In this document: in pieces, positions 7,638 through 16,669 of the stretch
Numbering within the stretch: the first letter of the stretch is position 1
Layout of the letters: each line of letters starts with the position of its first letter
DNA from: Ilumatobacteraceae bacterium
GTDB lineage: Bacteria; Actinomycetota; Acidimicrobiia; Acidimicrobiales; Ilumatobacteraceae
DNA: 49,024 nucleotides
Direction of reading: 5' to 3'
NCBI GenBank assembly: GCA_023263695.1
Contig: JALQUZ010000007.1
Location: 1 to 49,024, forward strand
Translations under genes and position numbers: made by a program
The notes under the pieces: model-generated
The model's database searches: none
Told to the model about the DNA's origin: nothing
Seen by the model: the letters and a program-made list of their open reading frames with translations, nothing else

Positions 7638-10177
7638 TACGCAGTGGTAATTGCTGAAAGCAGGTTCACGCGTGTAGCTCGCCAGGCTGGGTAGACAGCG
7701 GCAAGAACGCCAATGATGAAAGCCATGATCAGAATTGACACGGTGGAGCCAACAGGAACGGAGAAGGACGAAAGGCCTTGGTCACGCAATGCGTACACAA
7801 TGACCCAGCCCAAACCGACACCAAGAACAATGCCGACAACTGCACCAAGCAGGGATGTAATCACGCTTTCCCAACGCACGGTGGTACGCACTTGACTCTT
7901 GGTCATGCCCACAGCACGGAGAAGACCAATTTCACGCTGACGTTCGAACACCGAGAGCAACAAGGTGATGATAATTCCGACCACAGCAATGATGACTGAC
8001 AAGAAGAGCAAGCCGTAGATCAGACCAAGAAGTTGGTTGACTTGGCCTGATTGTTTGTCGATGTATTCACGTTTCGAAAGCAATGTTCCTTGACCGTATT
8101 TGTCAACTGCTGCTTGTAGAACTGTGCGCGCCGACTGATCGGAAACCCCGGATTTCAACTTGATGTATACCCCCAAGTCAAAGTTGATCACCGTGGAGTC
8201 CTTGGTGAGATCACGGCTGACGGTGTACTTTCCCGCGATGTCATCAAACTCATAGATTCCTGCGATAGCCAGAGTTTTTACTTGAGCATCGGCAAGTGAT
8301 ACTTGAATAGTGTCGCCAAGTTTTGCGTTGTTGTTCTTTGCATACTTCTGAGAAACAAAAATAGTTTCAGGAGTGAGATCTGCGTATGTTCCTGAAACAA
8401 GTCCAAGGTCAAACACACCTTCAACCGTCGCTGGATTAATCGTGGTGAGGTATTGACCTTTGCCGTCAATCTTTACGGTGAGCAAACCAATTCCCGTTGC
8501 GCGTTCAACTTCTGGAAGCGTGTTGATGTCGTCTGCCAGTGAAGGGCTGAGGCCACCGAAACCACGAGCATCGGTGCTAATTGCATAATCACCCTTAAAT
8601 TGCTCTGTGAAAACACCATCAAGTTGTGTACGAATACTTGCGGCAAGGGCTGCGACTGCAGTAACCAGTGCAACACCAATAAGTACTGGAGAGGCTGTGC
8701 GCGATGTTCGCTTCGGATTACGCGCACTGTTTTGGCGTGCCATGGTGCCTGTTACTCCGCGAAGCTTTTCTGCCGGCTTGCCCAGCATCAATGCAACTGG
8801 TCGAGCAATGACGGGACCAAGCGTGATGGTGCCAGAAAAGACAAAGAGAATTCCAAGACCCAACCATTTGTTACTTGCACCACTCGTTACCGCAAGGATG
8901 GTTGCAGTGCCAAGTGCAATCAGTAACAAACCAAACAGTGTGCGTCGACGACTAAGCGCAACAACTTCAATCGCGGTTTCACGCATCGCTGCAAGAGGCG
9001 GGACTCTGCCTGCACGACGCGCTGGAAGCCAAGCCGAAGCAACAGTCACGATGAGACCGACCACGATGGTGCTGATGATTGCTGACCTTGGCACCACGAG
9101 CCCACCGCTTGGAAGATCAATGCCTGCAGCTTTTAGTAACGCACTAAGTGCTTTTGAAAGTCCAATGCCTGCAAACAACCCAATAGTTGAGCCAAACAGA
9201 CCAACTACAACCGACTCAATCATCAGTGCGCGCGTTACTTGTTTCTTCGACGCACCGATTGCTCGCAGGAGAGCATTTTCGCGTTGGCGCTGTGCCGCGC
9301 TAATGGAGAACACGTTGTAAATGACGAAACTGCCTACACCGAGTGCGATGTAGCTAAATGTTGAAAGCAAAATGCTAAAGAAACTGAGAGCCGTTCCGAT
9401 TTGGTCCTGCGTCTCCTTGGTGATTTGGGCACCAGTTAATGTCTCGGTTTTGTATGAGCTTGGAATTGCTGCGTTAATTGCCTTGGCTAGTTCTTCGTCG
9501 GAGAGAGAGCCATCACCTGAAACCAAGATGTCGTCAACGAAACCTGGCTTGGCAAGAAACTCCTGAGCAGTAGTGAGATCAAAAAGCGCAAACGTTGCTC
9601 CACCCGGAGACCGAACATCTCCGTAACTCGCAATTCCGACAAGTGTGAACTCACGACTGCCAGCTTGAGCAACAACTTTCACTTTGTCGTTGAGTACAAA
9701 CTTTCCGGCTTTTGCAGAGGCCTCGTCGAGGACGACCTCGTTTGGACCTGCAGCGAATCGACCCTGGCTAATGGTCCAAAGTGCGCCTTTAAATTCTTGA
9801 CCAACGCCACCAAATGTTGGTGGGCCTGCACCCTCAGAGCCGAGCGGTTTGCCGTCTTTACCAATAATTCGTGCGAATGCCTGAATATCGGCTTGCACAT
9901 CTGCAACACCAGGGACCTGTTTCACCATGTCAACTAATTCGACAGGAATTCGCTGACGCTCTTGTGCGCCGAAGTCGGCTTCAATTACCTGTGTTGATCG
10001 AACATAGGAATCAACATTGCGAAATACATCGGAGAACAAGTTGTCAAAGGTGCGGTTGAGCGTCGCAGAAAACACCGCGGTTCCTGACAGAAATGAAGTA
10101 CCCAAAATGACGGCAAGCGATGTGAGAACTAAACGAGCCTTACGACCCAAGATGCCTTTGAGAGCAATGCGCCACAT
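7637..10177 (-). CDS. MacB/FtsX-type ABC transporter permease
   Basis: An 846-residue inner-membrane permease with two FtsX-like cores. The N-terminus has an amphipathic start and helix (KGILGRKARLVLTSLAVILG), then a large extracytoplasmic MacB-type periplasmic-core domain, three helices around residues 260-390, a fourth pair near 410-460 and a second copy after residue 490 with its own external domain and three C-terminal helices (VNQLLGLIYGLLFLSVIIAV onward). The duplicated layout is typical of DevC/MacB-like exporters or lipoprotein-release systems of Gram-positives, which act by mechanotransmission rather than by a classical pore. The ATPase gene is 3 nt upstream and the oxidoreductase gene overlaps downstream. 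Confidence 0.9.
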   Translation of the reverse strand: MWRIALKGILGRKARLVLTSLAVILGTSFLSGTAVFSATLNRTFDNLFSDVFRNVDSYVRSTQVIEADFGAQERQRIPVELVDMVKQVPGVADVQADIQAFARIIGKDGKPLGSEGAGPPTFGGVGQEFKGALWTISQGRFAAGPNEVVLDEASAKAGKFVLNDKVKVVAQAGSREFTLVGIASYGDVRSPGGATFALFDLTTAQEFLAKPGFVDDILVSGDGSLSDEELAKAINAAIPSSYKTETLTGAQITKETQDQIGTALSFFSILLSTFSYIALGVGSFVIYNVFSISAAQRQRENALLRAIGASKKQVTRALMIESVVVGLFGSTIGLFAGIGLSKALSALLKAAGIDLPSGGLVVPRSAIISTIVVGLIVTVASAWLPARRAGRVPPLAAMRETAIEVVALSRRRTLFGLLLIALGTATILAVTSGASNKWLGLGILFVFSGTITLGPVIARPVALMLGKPAEKLRGVTGTMARQNSARNPKRTSRTASPVLIGVALVTAVAALAASIRTQLDGVFTEQFKGDYAISTDARGFGGLSPSLADDINTLPEVERATGIGLLTVKIDGKGQYLTTINPATVEGVFDLGLVSGTYADLTPETIFVSQKYAKNNNAKLGDTIQVSLADAQVKTLAIAGIYEFDDIAGKYTVSRDLTKDSTVINFDLGVYIKLKSGVSDQSARTVLQAAVDKYGQGTLLSKREYIDKQSGQVNQLLGLIYGLLFLSVIIAVVGIIITLLLSVFERQREIGLLRAVGMTKSQVRTTVRWESVITSLLGAVVGIVLGVGLGWVIVYALRDQGLSSFSVPVGSTVSILIMAFIIGVLAAVYPAWRATRVNLLSAITTA

Positions 10178-10180
10178 GGT

Positions 10181-10912
10181 TTAGTGGCCCAGATTCTTCA
10201 TGTAATCCAACACGAGTTCCGGAGTTGGCTGCTGCAACTCGCCTGCGATTTTTCCGTCTTTCAAAAACACAATGCGGTCTGCGTAACTTGCAGAAACAGG
10301 ATCATGCGTCACCATCACGATGGTTTGACCTAATTCGTCTACGGCTTTGCGCATGAACGAAAGAATTTCATTTCCCGTTGTTGAGTCCAGGTTTCCGGTT
10401 GGCTCGTCGGCGAAAATAATTGCTGGTTCGCTGGCAAGAGCACGGGCAACTGCAACACGCTGTTGTTGTCCACCGGAAAGCTCGCTTGGACGGTGAGTCA
10501 ATCGATCTTGCAAGTGAACAGTGTTAATGACTTTCTGGATCCACTCTTCGTTGCCCTTGTTGTTTCCAAGCAGCAGAGGCAGACGAATGTTTTCGTCTGC
10601 TGTAAGTGTTGGCACCAAGTTGAACGACTGAAAGACAAAGCCAATTTTGTCTCTGCGAAGTTTGGTGAGCTCCTTGTCTTTCAAACTCGCGATGTCGATT
10701 TCGGCAATGGTGACTGAACCCTGTGTCATTTCATCGAGACCCGCCATGCAATGCATGAGAGTGGACTTGCCAGAGCCGCTTGGCCCCATGATGGCAGTGA
10801 ATTTTCCGGTTTCAAACTGCACTGACACATTGTCAAGTGCTCGTACTTCACTGTCTCCGTGACCATAAATTTTGGAGACGTTGGTTGCAGTCGCGGCTGA
10901 GGGATTAGTCAT
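10181..10912 (-). CDS. MacB/LolD-type ABC transporter ATP-binding protein
   Basis: The ATPase partner of the downstream FtsX-like permease. From the ATG at 10912 it is 243 residues. Walker A (GPSGSGKST), the Q-loop (FVFQSFNLVPTLTADEN), the signature LSGGQQQRVAVARA, Walker B (IIFADEPTG) and the switch His (VTHD) are all intact. The sequence order and the NLVPTLTADEN wording match the MacB/LolD/FtsE branch. A TTG at 10933 could extend the frame by seven residues, but the proposed -10 hexamer TAGGCT lies inside that extension, so the ATG is preferred. It forms an operon with the permease. Confidence 0.92.
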   Translation of the reverse strand: MTNPSAATATNVSKIYGHGDSEVRALDNVSVQFETGKFTAIMGPSGSGKSTLMHCMAGLDEMTQGSVTIAEIDIASLKDKELTKLRRDKIGFVFQSFNLVPTLTADENIRLPLLLGNNKGNEEWIQKVINTVHLQDRLTHRPSELSGGQQQRVAVARALASEPAIIFADEPTGNLDSTTGNEILSFMRKAVDELGQTIVMVTHDPVSASYADRIVFLKDGKIAGELQQPTPELVLDYMKNLGH

Positions 10913-10925
10913 ACCCCTCAGCCTA
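10913..10925 (-). promoter_or_regulatory. Leaderless -10 element for ABC ATPase operon
   Basis: On the minus strand TAGGCT (10925-10920) is followed by GAGGGGT and the ATG at 10912. The G-rich run is one base from the ATG, too close to serve as a ribosome site. Confidence 0.5.
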
Positions 10926-10956
10926 CGACCCAATAAATGTGGACGTTAAGTCGCGC

Positions 10957-11589
10957 TTATTTTGGCTGCGGCAACACGCGAAGGTAAGGCTTCACGGTCT
11001 TCCAACCACCAGGGAAGAGGGTTTTTGCCTCTTCGTCGGTAACTGCAGCACCGATGATGACGTCGTTGCCGTCTTTCCAGTTTGCTGGAGTTGCCACTTT
11101 GAATTTTGCGGTGAGTTGCAACGAGTCAATAACACGAAGCACTTCGTCGAAGTTGCGGCCAGTTGATGCTGGGTAGGTGATGGTGAGCTTCACCTTTTTG
11201 TCTGGTCCAATAACGAACACGCTGCGAACCGTGAGGGTGTCGTTTGCATTTGGGTGAATCATGTCGTACAAGTTGGAAACATTGCGATCGGGATCACCGA
11301 TCATGGGGAAGTTCACAGGGGTTCCCTGTGTTTCTCCAATATCGCCTTCCCACTTTTCGTGTGATTCAACACTGTCAACTGAAAGTCCGATTACTTTTAC
11401 ATTGCGCTTGTCGAACTCTGGCTTGATCTTGGCTACATAACCAAGTTCCGTGGTGCAGACTGGTGTGAAATCTTTCGGGTGGCTAAACAGCACGCCCCAT
11501 GAATCGCCCAACCATTCGTGAAACTTAATTTCACCTTGGGTGGTTTGTGCGGTGAAGTCAGGGGCGACATCGCCAAGACGTACGGACAT
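10957..11589 (-). CDS. 1-Cys peroxiredoxin (Prx6-like)
   Basis: A 210-residue cytoplasmic thiol peroxidase reducing hydrogen peroxide and organic peroxides. The peroxidatic motif is SHPKDFTPVCTTELG with Cys45, the only cysteine in the protein, so this is a true 1-Cys enzyme that must be recycled by an external thiol. Thr42 and the downstream Arg expected for the active site are present, and the extended C-terminal domain (KVATPANWKDGNDVIIG) is characteristic of the Prx6 group. The ATG has AGGAG 7 nt upstream, a conventional ribosome site. It lies upstream of the ABC operon, which has its own putative promoter in the 44-nt gap. Confidence 0.92.
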   Translation of the reverse strand: MSVRLGDVAPDFTAQTTQGEIKFHEWLGDSWGVLFSHPKDFTPVCTTELGYVAKIKPEFDKRNVKVIGLSVDSVESHEKWEGDIGETQGTPVNFPMIGDPDRNVSNLYDMIHPNANDTLTVRSVFVIGPDKKVKLTITYPASTGRNFDEVLRVIDSLQLTAKFKVATPANWKDGNDVIIGAAVTDEEAKTLFPGGWKTVKPYLRVLPQPK

Positions 11590-11646
11590 GTTGGTCTCCT
11601 TATTGATCGTGGAGCCGTCACGATATCCGAATCCCGACCAATTTTG

Positions 11647-12534
11647 TCAACTATTGCTTAAACCCACTCCGTACGCGGATTTGAAGGCATGGAAGTAGTC
11701 CGAATCGTGCTCGGAGGCAGCCATAGCAACCCAGTCTTGGTCCGACTGGGCAGCACGACCAGCAACAATTTCAGGCCCTGCCCACGAGCACGCATAACGC
11801 AACTGTGGAGTGTCGGTGGTGATGGCGTGATGAATGAGTGCACCAACTTCTTCTGCAGGAGTGGCATTGCTTATTCCTGCGGCATAAAACGCGAACATAC
11901 GTCGATAGTGCGCGTCGTATGCACCGCTTTGATTTGGTGCATCGATGTTTTTCGCAAAGATTGACGACTTGGTAACACCTGGTTCAATAATCACCACACG
12001 AATTCCAAACGGCGCCAATTCTTGCGCGAGTTCTTCACTGACACCTTCGAATGCCCACTTTGATGCGACATATGGCGCCTGAGCAATTGCTGCAAATTTG
12101 CCAACAACAGACGTGATATTCACAATGGTTCCACTTTTTCGTTCACGCATAGTTGGCAGCACTTGTTGAGTACAACGAACGGCACCAACAACGTTCACGT
12201 TGAATGCATCGTGGTACATCTGCGAAGTGCTTTCCTCGACCACACCGTTGCCTCCAATACCGGCATTATTCACCAACACGTCAATACGATTCGTTGCGCG
12301 AAAAATGTCGGCGAATCCGCGTTGCACCGACGCATCATCTGCAACATCGAGTTCGATAAGTTCGACCGAAACGCCAAGCTCGTTCGCACGAGCTTGCAGC
12401 TTGCCCGCTTTGTCCAAAGAACGAACGGTGCCAAAGACGCGATAACCCTGCTGGGCCAAGTGCAATGCTGTGGCGCGACCAATGCCTGAATTGGCTCCAG
12501 TAACAACGGCAACTTGTGGTGAAGAAGTAGTCAT
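11647..12534 (-). CDS. Short-chain dehydrogenase/reductase (classical SDR)
   Basis: A 295-residue NAD(P)-dependent oxidoreductase. TGANSGIG (residues 12-19) is the dinucleotide-binding loop, LDVAD (62-66) the adenine-contact region, NNAGIGG (89-95) the structural motif, and Ser142, Tyr155 and Lys159 form the catalytic group (YVASK). VRS after the second strand could favour NADP(H) through its Arg. The C-terminus is longer than in the minimal SDR and resembles the retinol-dehydrogenase/oxidoreductase branch, but the substrate is unknown. It is divergent from the MoxR-like gene with 58 nt between the two starts, each having its own TANNNT element. Confidence 0.9.
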   Translation of the reverse strand: MTTSSPQVAVVTGANSGIGRATALHLAQQGYRVFGTVRSLDKAGKLQARANELGVSVELIELDVADDASVQRGFADIFRATNRIDVLVNNAGIGGNGVVEESTSQMYHDAFNVNVVGAVRCTQQVLPTMRERKSGTIVNITSVVGKFAAIAQAPYVASKWAFEGVSEELAQELAPFGIRVVIIEPGVTKSSIFAKNIDAPNQSGAYDAHYRRMFAFYAAGISNATPAEEVGALIHHAITTDTPQLRYACSWAGPEIVAGRAAQSDQDWVAMAASEHDSDYFHAFKSAYGVGLSNS

Positions 12535-12546
12535 GAACTCACAATA
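12535..12546 (-). promoter_or_regulatory. Leaderless -10 element for SDR gene
   Basis: On the minus strand TATTGT (12546-12541) is followed by GAGTTC and the ATG at 12534. Confidence 0.55.
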
Positions 12547-12580
12547 AACGCTCGCCTATGCCGCTTGTGCAGGCGGCAAG

Positions 12581-12592
12581 TATCGTCGGCGC
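12581..12592 (+). promoter_or_regulatory. Leaderless -10 element for MoxR-like ATPase gene
   Basis: TATCGT at 12581-12586, 6-nt gap CGGCGC, ATG at 12593. No purine-rich ribosome site is present in the gap. Confidence 0.6.
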
Positions 12593-14020
12593 ATGGCCAA
12601 CGCCCACACTTCCACACACTCATTGCCTGCAACTCTCGGAGCACTTCGCGCCTCGGGCTGGCAATCCATTCCCGTTAAAGAGGAGTTGCGACGCAATGCT
12701 GTTGCGCGAATTTCGTCAGGACAGCAATTGTTTGAAGGTGTGTTGGGTTACGAAGACACCGTGATGCCACAACTTGAAAATGCATTGCTCGCTGGACACG
12801 ATGTGATTTTTCTTGGAGAACGAGGTCAGGCAAAAACGCGCATGATCAGATCGCTTACCGGTTTGCTCGACGAATGGATGCCAATCATTGAAGGCAGCGA
12901 AATTAACGATGACCCATATAACCCAGTGTCGCGACACGCACGTGAGCTTGTAGAAAAAATGGGCGACAACACACCAATTTCGTGGGTGAATCGTGAAGAT
13001 CGTTACGGTGAAAAACTTGCCACACCCGACACGTCAATTGCAGACCTCATTGGCGAAGTTGACCCCATCAAAGTTGCTGAAGGGCGTTACCTCAGTGACG
13101 AACTCACTATTCATTACGGGCTTGTTCCACGCACGAATCGCGGCATTTTCGCTATCAACGAATTGCCCGACTTGGCAGAACGAATTCAAGTGGGTTTGCT
13201 GAACGTACTCGAAGAGCGCGATGTACAAATTCGTGGTTACAAAATCCGTTTACCACTCGATGTGATGTTGGTGGCTTCGGCAAACCCCGAGGACTACACG
13301 AACCGTGGTCGAATGATTACGCCGTTGAAGGACCGTTTCGGAAGTCAAATTCGTACGCACTATCCACTAGAAGTGGAGACAGAAATGAACATTGTTCGCC
13401 AAGAGGCTCGTGCGTCGAGCATCGGCAACGTGGTGGTTACCTGGCCATCATTTATGGAGGAAGTGGTGACCACGATTAGCCACATCGCTCGATCAAGTAG
13501 TCATGTGAACCAGCGCAGCGGAGTCAGCGTGCGGTTATCGGTCAGCAACTACGAGACGCTTGCCGCCAATGCTGTTCGGCGTGCATTGCGCATGGGTGAG
13601 ACACAAGTTGCACCACGTGTGAGTGATCTTGCATCGCTCGCAGCATCAACCGCTGGAAAAGTGGAATTTGAAACCACCGAAGACGGTCGAGAGTCTGCAA
13701 TTTTGGAAAACATTGTGAAGACCGCAGTGCTTCAGGTTTTCAAACAACGCGTAACCGGTGAAAAGATTCGCGAAGTGGTTGAAGCATTCGACAGTGGAGT
13801 GGTGTTGCACGCTGGTGAAGACGTTGAGTCTGTTGCCTACGGCGCAATGTTCACTGACATTCCTGCATTGCGCGATCTGGTGGCACAAATTGTTGGAGCA
13901 GATGCATCGCCTTCAGTAGTGGCAAGTGCTGTGGAGTTTGTGCTTGAAGGATTGCATCTTTCGAAGCGCTTAAACAAAGACTCAACAGGTTCACGCGCCA
14001 CGTATCGCTCGCGCGGGTAG
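12593..14020 (+). CDS. MoxR/ChlI-like AAA+ ATPase
   Basis: A 475-residue cytoplasmic AAA+ protein resembling the magnesium-chelatase I subunit and MoxR group, often annotated as a sigma-54-interacting regulator although no sigma-54 contact loop is seen. Walker A is GERGQAKT (75-82). The Walker B segment is GIFAINELPD (184-193), with Asn at the usual metal-coordinating Asp and the catalytic Glu retained. ANPEDYTNRGRMITPLKDRF holds sensor 1 and the arginine-finger region. MoxR ATPases act as chaperones with von Willebrand factor A partners; the VWA gene 600 nt downstream is the obvious partner. The client is unknown. Confidence 0.88.
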   Translation: MANAHTSTHSLPATLGALRASGWQSIPVKEELRRNAVARISSGQQLFEGVLGYEDTVMPQLENALLAGHDVIFLGERGQAKTRMIRSLTGLLDEWMPIIEGSEINDDPYNPVSRHARELVEKMGDNTPISWVNREDRYGEKLATPDTSIADLIGEVDPIKVAEGRYLSDELTIHYGLVPRTNRGIFAINELPDLAERIQVGLLNVLEERDVQIRGYKIRLPLDVMLVASANPEDYTNRGRMITPLKDRFGSQIRTHYPLEVETEMNIVRQEARASSIGNVVVTWPSFMEEVVTTISHIARSSSHVNQRSGVSVRLSVSNYETLAANAVRRALRMGETQVAPRVSDLASLAASTAGKVEFETTEDGRESAILENIVKTAVLQVFKQRVTGEKIREVVEAFDSGVVLHAGEDVESVAYGAMFTDIPALRDLVAQIVGADASPSVVASAVEFVLEGLHLSKRLNKDSTGSRATYRSRG

Positions 14021-14033
14021 GGCTAAATTAGCC
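14021..14033. terminator. Short palindrome between convergent stops
   Basis: GGCTAA (14021-14026) and TTAGCC (14028-14033) are inverted around one base, straddling the stop of the nucleotidyl cyclase gene and 1 nt after the MoxR-like stop. As RNA only about four pairs can form, so termination is a weak guess. Confidence 0.2.
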
Positions 14034-14579
14034 AACAAAAGGTGAGCGATTCCACACTTCATTGATGTCTGAACGACTATCGATAAGTGGTTCGCCAGCA
14101 AGAATTGCAACGTCAATTGGTTGAGCAAATCCAGGCAGAACTACGGGTTCGTGAGGCACGGTGTACACGCCAACTGGCAAATCAATTGCTTGATCAAGCG
14201 GAATGAGCGTGCCAAGTCCAGCTGCGGCGTCGCACAAGCGAGCTGCCATGTTTGGCGCAGAACCGATGTAGTCCTGACCTTCGAACAGCATGGTGTCGCC
14301 GGTGGCAATACCAATGCGTAATGACAATGGCGCACACGCCACTGCTGCATTGCGTTGCAGCATCATGGCAAACGTGATGCCGTCTTCGGCCTCTACAGCA
14401 ACAGCCATCAGACCGTCACCCAAGTACTTGTCAATTCGCACACCTTGGTGTGATCCAACTGCGCGAGCAACGCCACGAAAGTTGGCGAGCAATTGCGCGG
14501 CGGCGCCATCACCGAAATTTTCGGTGTAGTCCGTAAATCCGGAAAGGTCTACGAAGATGAACGTCCGTCTGAACCGCAT
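14028..14579 (-). CDS. Class III adenylate/guanylate cyclase catalytic domain protein
   Basis: A stand-alone class III nucleotidyl cyclase domain of 183 residues from the ATG at 14579. The two metal-binding aspartates are visible as Asp11 (FIFVDLSGFTDYT) and Asp55 (KYLGDGLMAV), and PNMAARLCDAA contains the Asn and Arg expected to stabilise the transition state. GIATGDTMLFEG is the strand leading into the dimer interface. There is no membrane or sensor domain, so it either works as a soluble cyclase or is a degenerate regulatory domain. The longer frame from 14618 would overlap the VWA start; GAGGT 5 nt before the ATG supports 14579. It sits antisense between a MoxR-like gene and its VWA partner. 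Confidence 0.8.
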   Translation of the reverse strand: MRFRRTFIFVDLSGFTDYTENFGDGAAAQLLANFRGVARAVGSHQGVRIDKYLGDGLMAVAVEAEDGITFAMMLQRNAAVACAPLSLRIGIATGDTMLFEGQDYIGSAPNMAARLCDAAAGLGTLIPLDQAIDLPVGVYTVPHEPVVLPGFAQPIDVAILAGEPLIDSRSDINEVWNRSPFVG

Positions 14580-14599
14580 ATCTGACCTCAGCCTAGGGG

Positions 14600-14611
14600 T
14601 ATGGTTCGCAT
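14600..14611 (+). promoter_or_regulatory. Leaderless -10 element for VWA gene
   Basis: TATGGT at 14600-14605, 6-nt gap, ATG at 14612. A minus-strand TAGGCT (14596-14591) that could serve the cyclase gene lies immediately next to it, so the two divergent promoters would be packed within about 20 bp. Confidence 0.5.
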
Positions 14612-16540
14612 ATGGCATCTCGGTTTACTTATTCGCGATGGGACGGTACTCAGCGAGGGTTTGAGATTGATGCAGATTCGCTCCTCGACGAACTTGCGGA
14701 CGATCTGACCTATCACGGCGACATCAATACGGCGATGCGCAAGATGATACAAAACGGAATGCGTGACGCCAATGGCAACCAGATGCCAGGTTTACGCGAA
14801 TTGATGAAGCGGCTGCGTGAACAGCGTGAGCAAATTCAAGAACGCGGCGACTTGGGTGGTGTGTATTCCGAAATTGCCAATGAATTGAATGACATCGTGG
14901 ACGAAGAACGACAAGTTGCAGGTAACAACTTCACACTCGACATGTTGCCCGACGATTTAGCGGGCAAAATTCGCGAACTGCAGCACTACGAATTCGAATC
15001 TCCTTCTGCGCAACAGCGTTTTGAATCGCTCATGGACAAATTGCGAGAGCAATTAATGCAGCAACAATTGGACCAAATGTCGAGTGCGGTACAAAACATG
15101 TCGCCAGAACAAATGGCGCGCACGAAAGACATGATGGCCGCATTAAACGACATGTTGGAACGTCGCAAAAAAGGCGAAGACCCCGAGTTTGAGCAGTTCA
15201 TGGAAAAGTTTGGCGATTTCTTTCCAGAGAATCCGCAATCGCTTGACGAATTACTTGAACACATGGCACAACGCATGGCAATGGCGCAAGCCATGTTGAA
15301 CAGCATGACACCAGAGCAGCGAGCGCAGTTGCAACAACTTTCCGAGCAATTGTTAGAAGACATGGACTTGCGTTGGCAGATGGATCAGTTGTCGCAAAAT
15401 TTGCAAGGCATGTTTCCTCAAGCCGGGTGGAATAAGCAATACGACTTTTCAGGTCAAGAGCCAATGGGTTTCCAACAAGCCATGCAATCAATGCAGGATT
15501 TATCCGATCTTGAGCAGCTTGAAAACCTCATGAAAAACGCCAGCAATCCAGCCTCTTTGGCTGAGGCCGACATGGATAGAGTGCGCGACCTCCTAGGCGA
15601 CGATGCCGCAAAATCGCTTGACCAGCTATCGAAATTGTCGAAGATGATGCAGGACGCCGGACTCATCGACCAGCGCGAAGGCCGCATGCAACTCACTCCG
15701 CGGGCTATCCGCAAACTTGGCGCCAACGCTTTGCGCGAACTGTTCGGCAAGCTGCGCAAGGACATGGTTGGCCAACACAAGATTGATGCAACTGGCATCG
15801 GTCACGAACGCGCAAACGACACCAAGCCGTACGAATTTGGAGATCCGTTTCGACTTGACCTTCATGGAACACTGCGCAACGCGTTGAGACGAAATGGATC
15901 TGGGTTACCGATCGGTTTATCACCAGAAGATTTTGAAATTGAACGCACCGAACATTCCACTCGTTCGTCAACGGTGTTGTTGTTAGACCTATCGCTCAGC
16001 ATGCCGATGCGTGACAATTTCTTGCCTGCCAAGAAGGTGGCAATGGCCTTGCACCACCTCATTTCGTCCCAATTTCCAAGGGATTATTTGGGTGTTGTGG
16101 GCTTTGGCGAAATTGCTCGTGAACTGAAACCCGAGAGCATTCCGGAGGTGTCGTGGGACTTTGCATACGGCACGAACATGCATCATGCTTTCACGCTTGC
16201 GCGAAAAATGTTGTCGCGACAAACAGGAACGAAACAAATCATCATGATCACCGATGGAGAGCCAACTGCGCACATCACACCAAGTGGCGAAATCTTCTTC
16301 AATTACCCTCCCGTCCATGAAACGGTGGAGGCAACACTGCGAGAAGTAATGCGCTGCACGAAAGAACAAATTCGCATCAATACCTTCATGCTTGATGCCG
16401 ATAATGGGCTTCGCAGATTTGTAGAACAGCTCACAAAGATCAATAAAGGCAAGGCTTTTTTCACTACTCCAGACAATTTGGGTGACTATGTGCTCGTCGA
16501 TTTCTTGGATCACAAACGAACCATGGCAGGTCGTCGCTAG
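14612..16540 (+). CDS. VWA-domain protein, partner of MoxR-like ATPase
   Basis: A 642-residue soluble protein with a C-terminal von Willebrand factor A domain. The metal-ion-dependent adhesion site is complete: DLSLS near residues 458-462, Thr in YGTNMHH near 518, and Asp in ITDGEPTAH near 547. The N-terminal two thirds are helical, rich in Gln, Met, Glu and Leu (about 60-330), and look like coiled-coil or TPR-like packing. Such proteins pair with MoxR ATPases (as in RavA-ViaA or ChlI-ChlD) to remodel or metallate a client. The MoxR-like gene lies upstream on the same strand, separated by the antisense cyclase. The client is not identifiable here. Confidence 0.85.
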   Translation: MASRFTYSRWDGTQRGFEIDADSLLDELADDLTYHGDINTAMRKMIQNGMRDANGNQMPGLRELMKRLREQREQIQERGDLGGVYSEIANELNDIVDEERQVAGNNFTLDMLPDDLAGKIRELQHYEFESPSAQQRFESLMDKLREQLMQQQLDQMSSAVQNMSPEQMARTKDMMAALNDMLERRKKGEDPEFEQFMEKFGDFFPENPQSLDELLEHMAQRMAMAQAMLNSMTPEQRAQLQQLSEQLLEDMDLRWQMDQLSQNLQGMFPQAGWNKQYDFSGQEPMGFQQAMQSMQDLSDLEQLENLMKNASNPASLAEADMDRVRDLLGDDAAKSLDQLSKLSKMMQDAGLIDQREGRMQLTPRAIRKLGANALRELFGKLRKDMVGQHKIDATGIGHERANDTKPYEFGDPFRLDLHGTLRNALRRNGSGLPIGLSPEDFEIERTEHSTRSSTVLLLDLSLSMPMRDNFLPAKKVAMALHHLISSQFPRDYLGVVGFGEIARELKPESIPEVSWDFAYGTNMHHAFTLARKMLSRQTGTKQIIMITDGEPTAHITPSGEIFFNYPPVHETVEATLREVMRCTKEQIRINTFMLDADNGLRRFVEQLTKINKGKAFFTTPDNLGDYVLVDFLDHKRTMAGRR

Positions 16541-16669
16541 GGAGTACTGAAGTCGCGAAACCCTGTGTATTTGCATTTTCCCCATATCTTTGCCACAATG
16601 ACACCGTTGTAATTACCTCGGTGTAGGCGCGTCATCGCGACTGTTCGAGGAACTAGGGAGGAAAAATTC
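16541..16669 (+). promoter_or_regulatory. Intergenic leader of whiB, 129 nt
   Basis: This gap contains the 5' region of the whiB gene. It ends in GGGAGG 8-9 nt before the GTG start, a strong ribosome site, so this gene is an exception to the leaderless pattern. A T-rich stretch and TGTAATTA near 16608-16616 could contain the promoter, but I cannot fix a -10/-35 pair. No small gene is evident. Confidence 0.4.

Noticed and set aside
14021-14033. GGCTAAATTAGCC as a regulatory operator
   Set aside because: It lies between convergent stop codons, not near a promoter; listed only as a low-confidence terminator.
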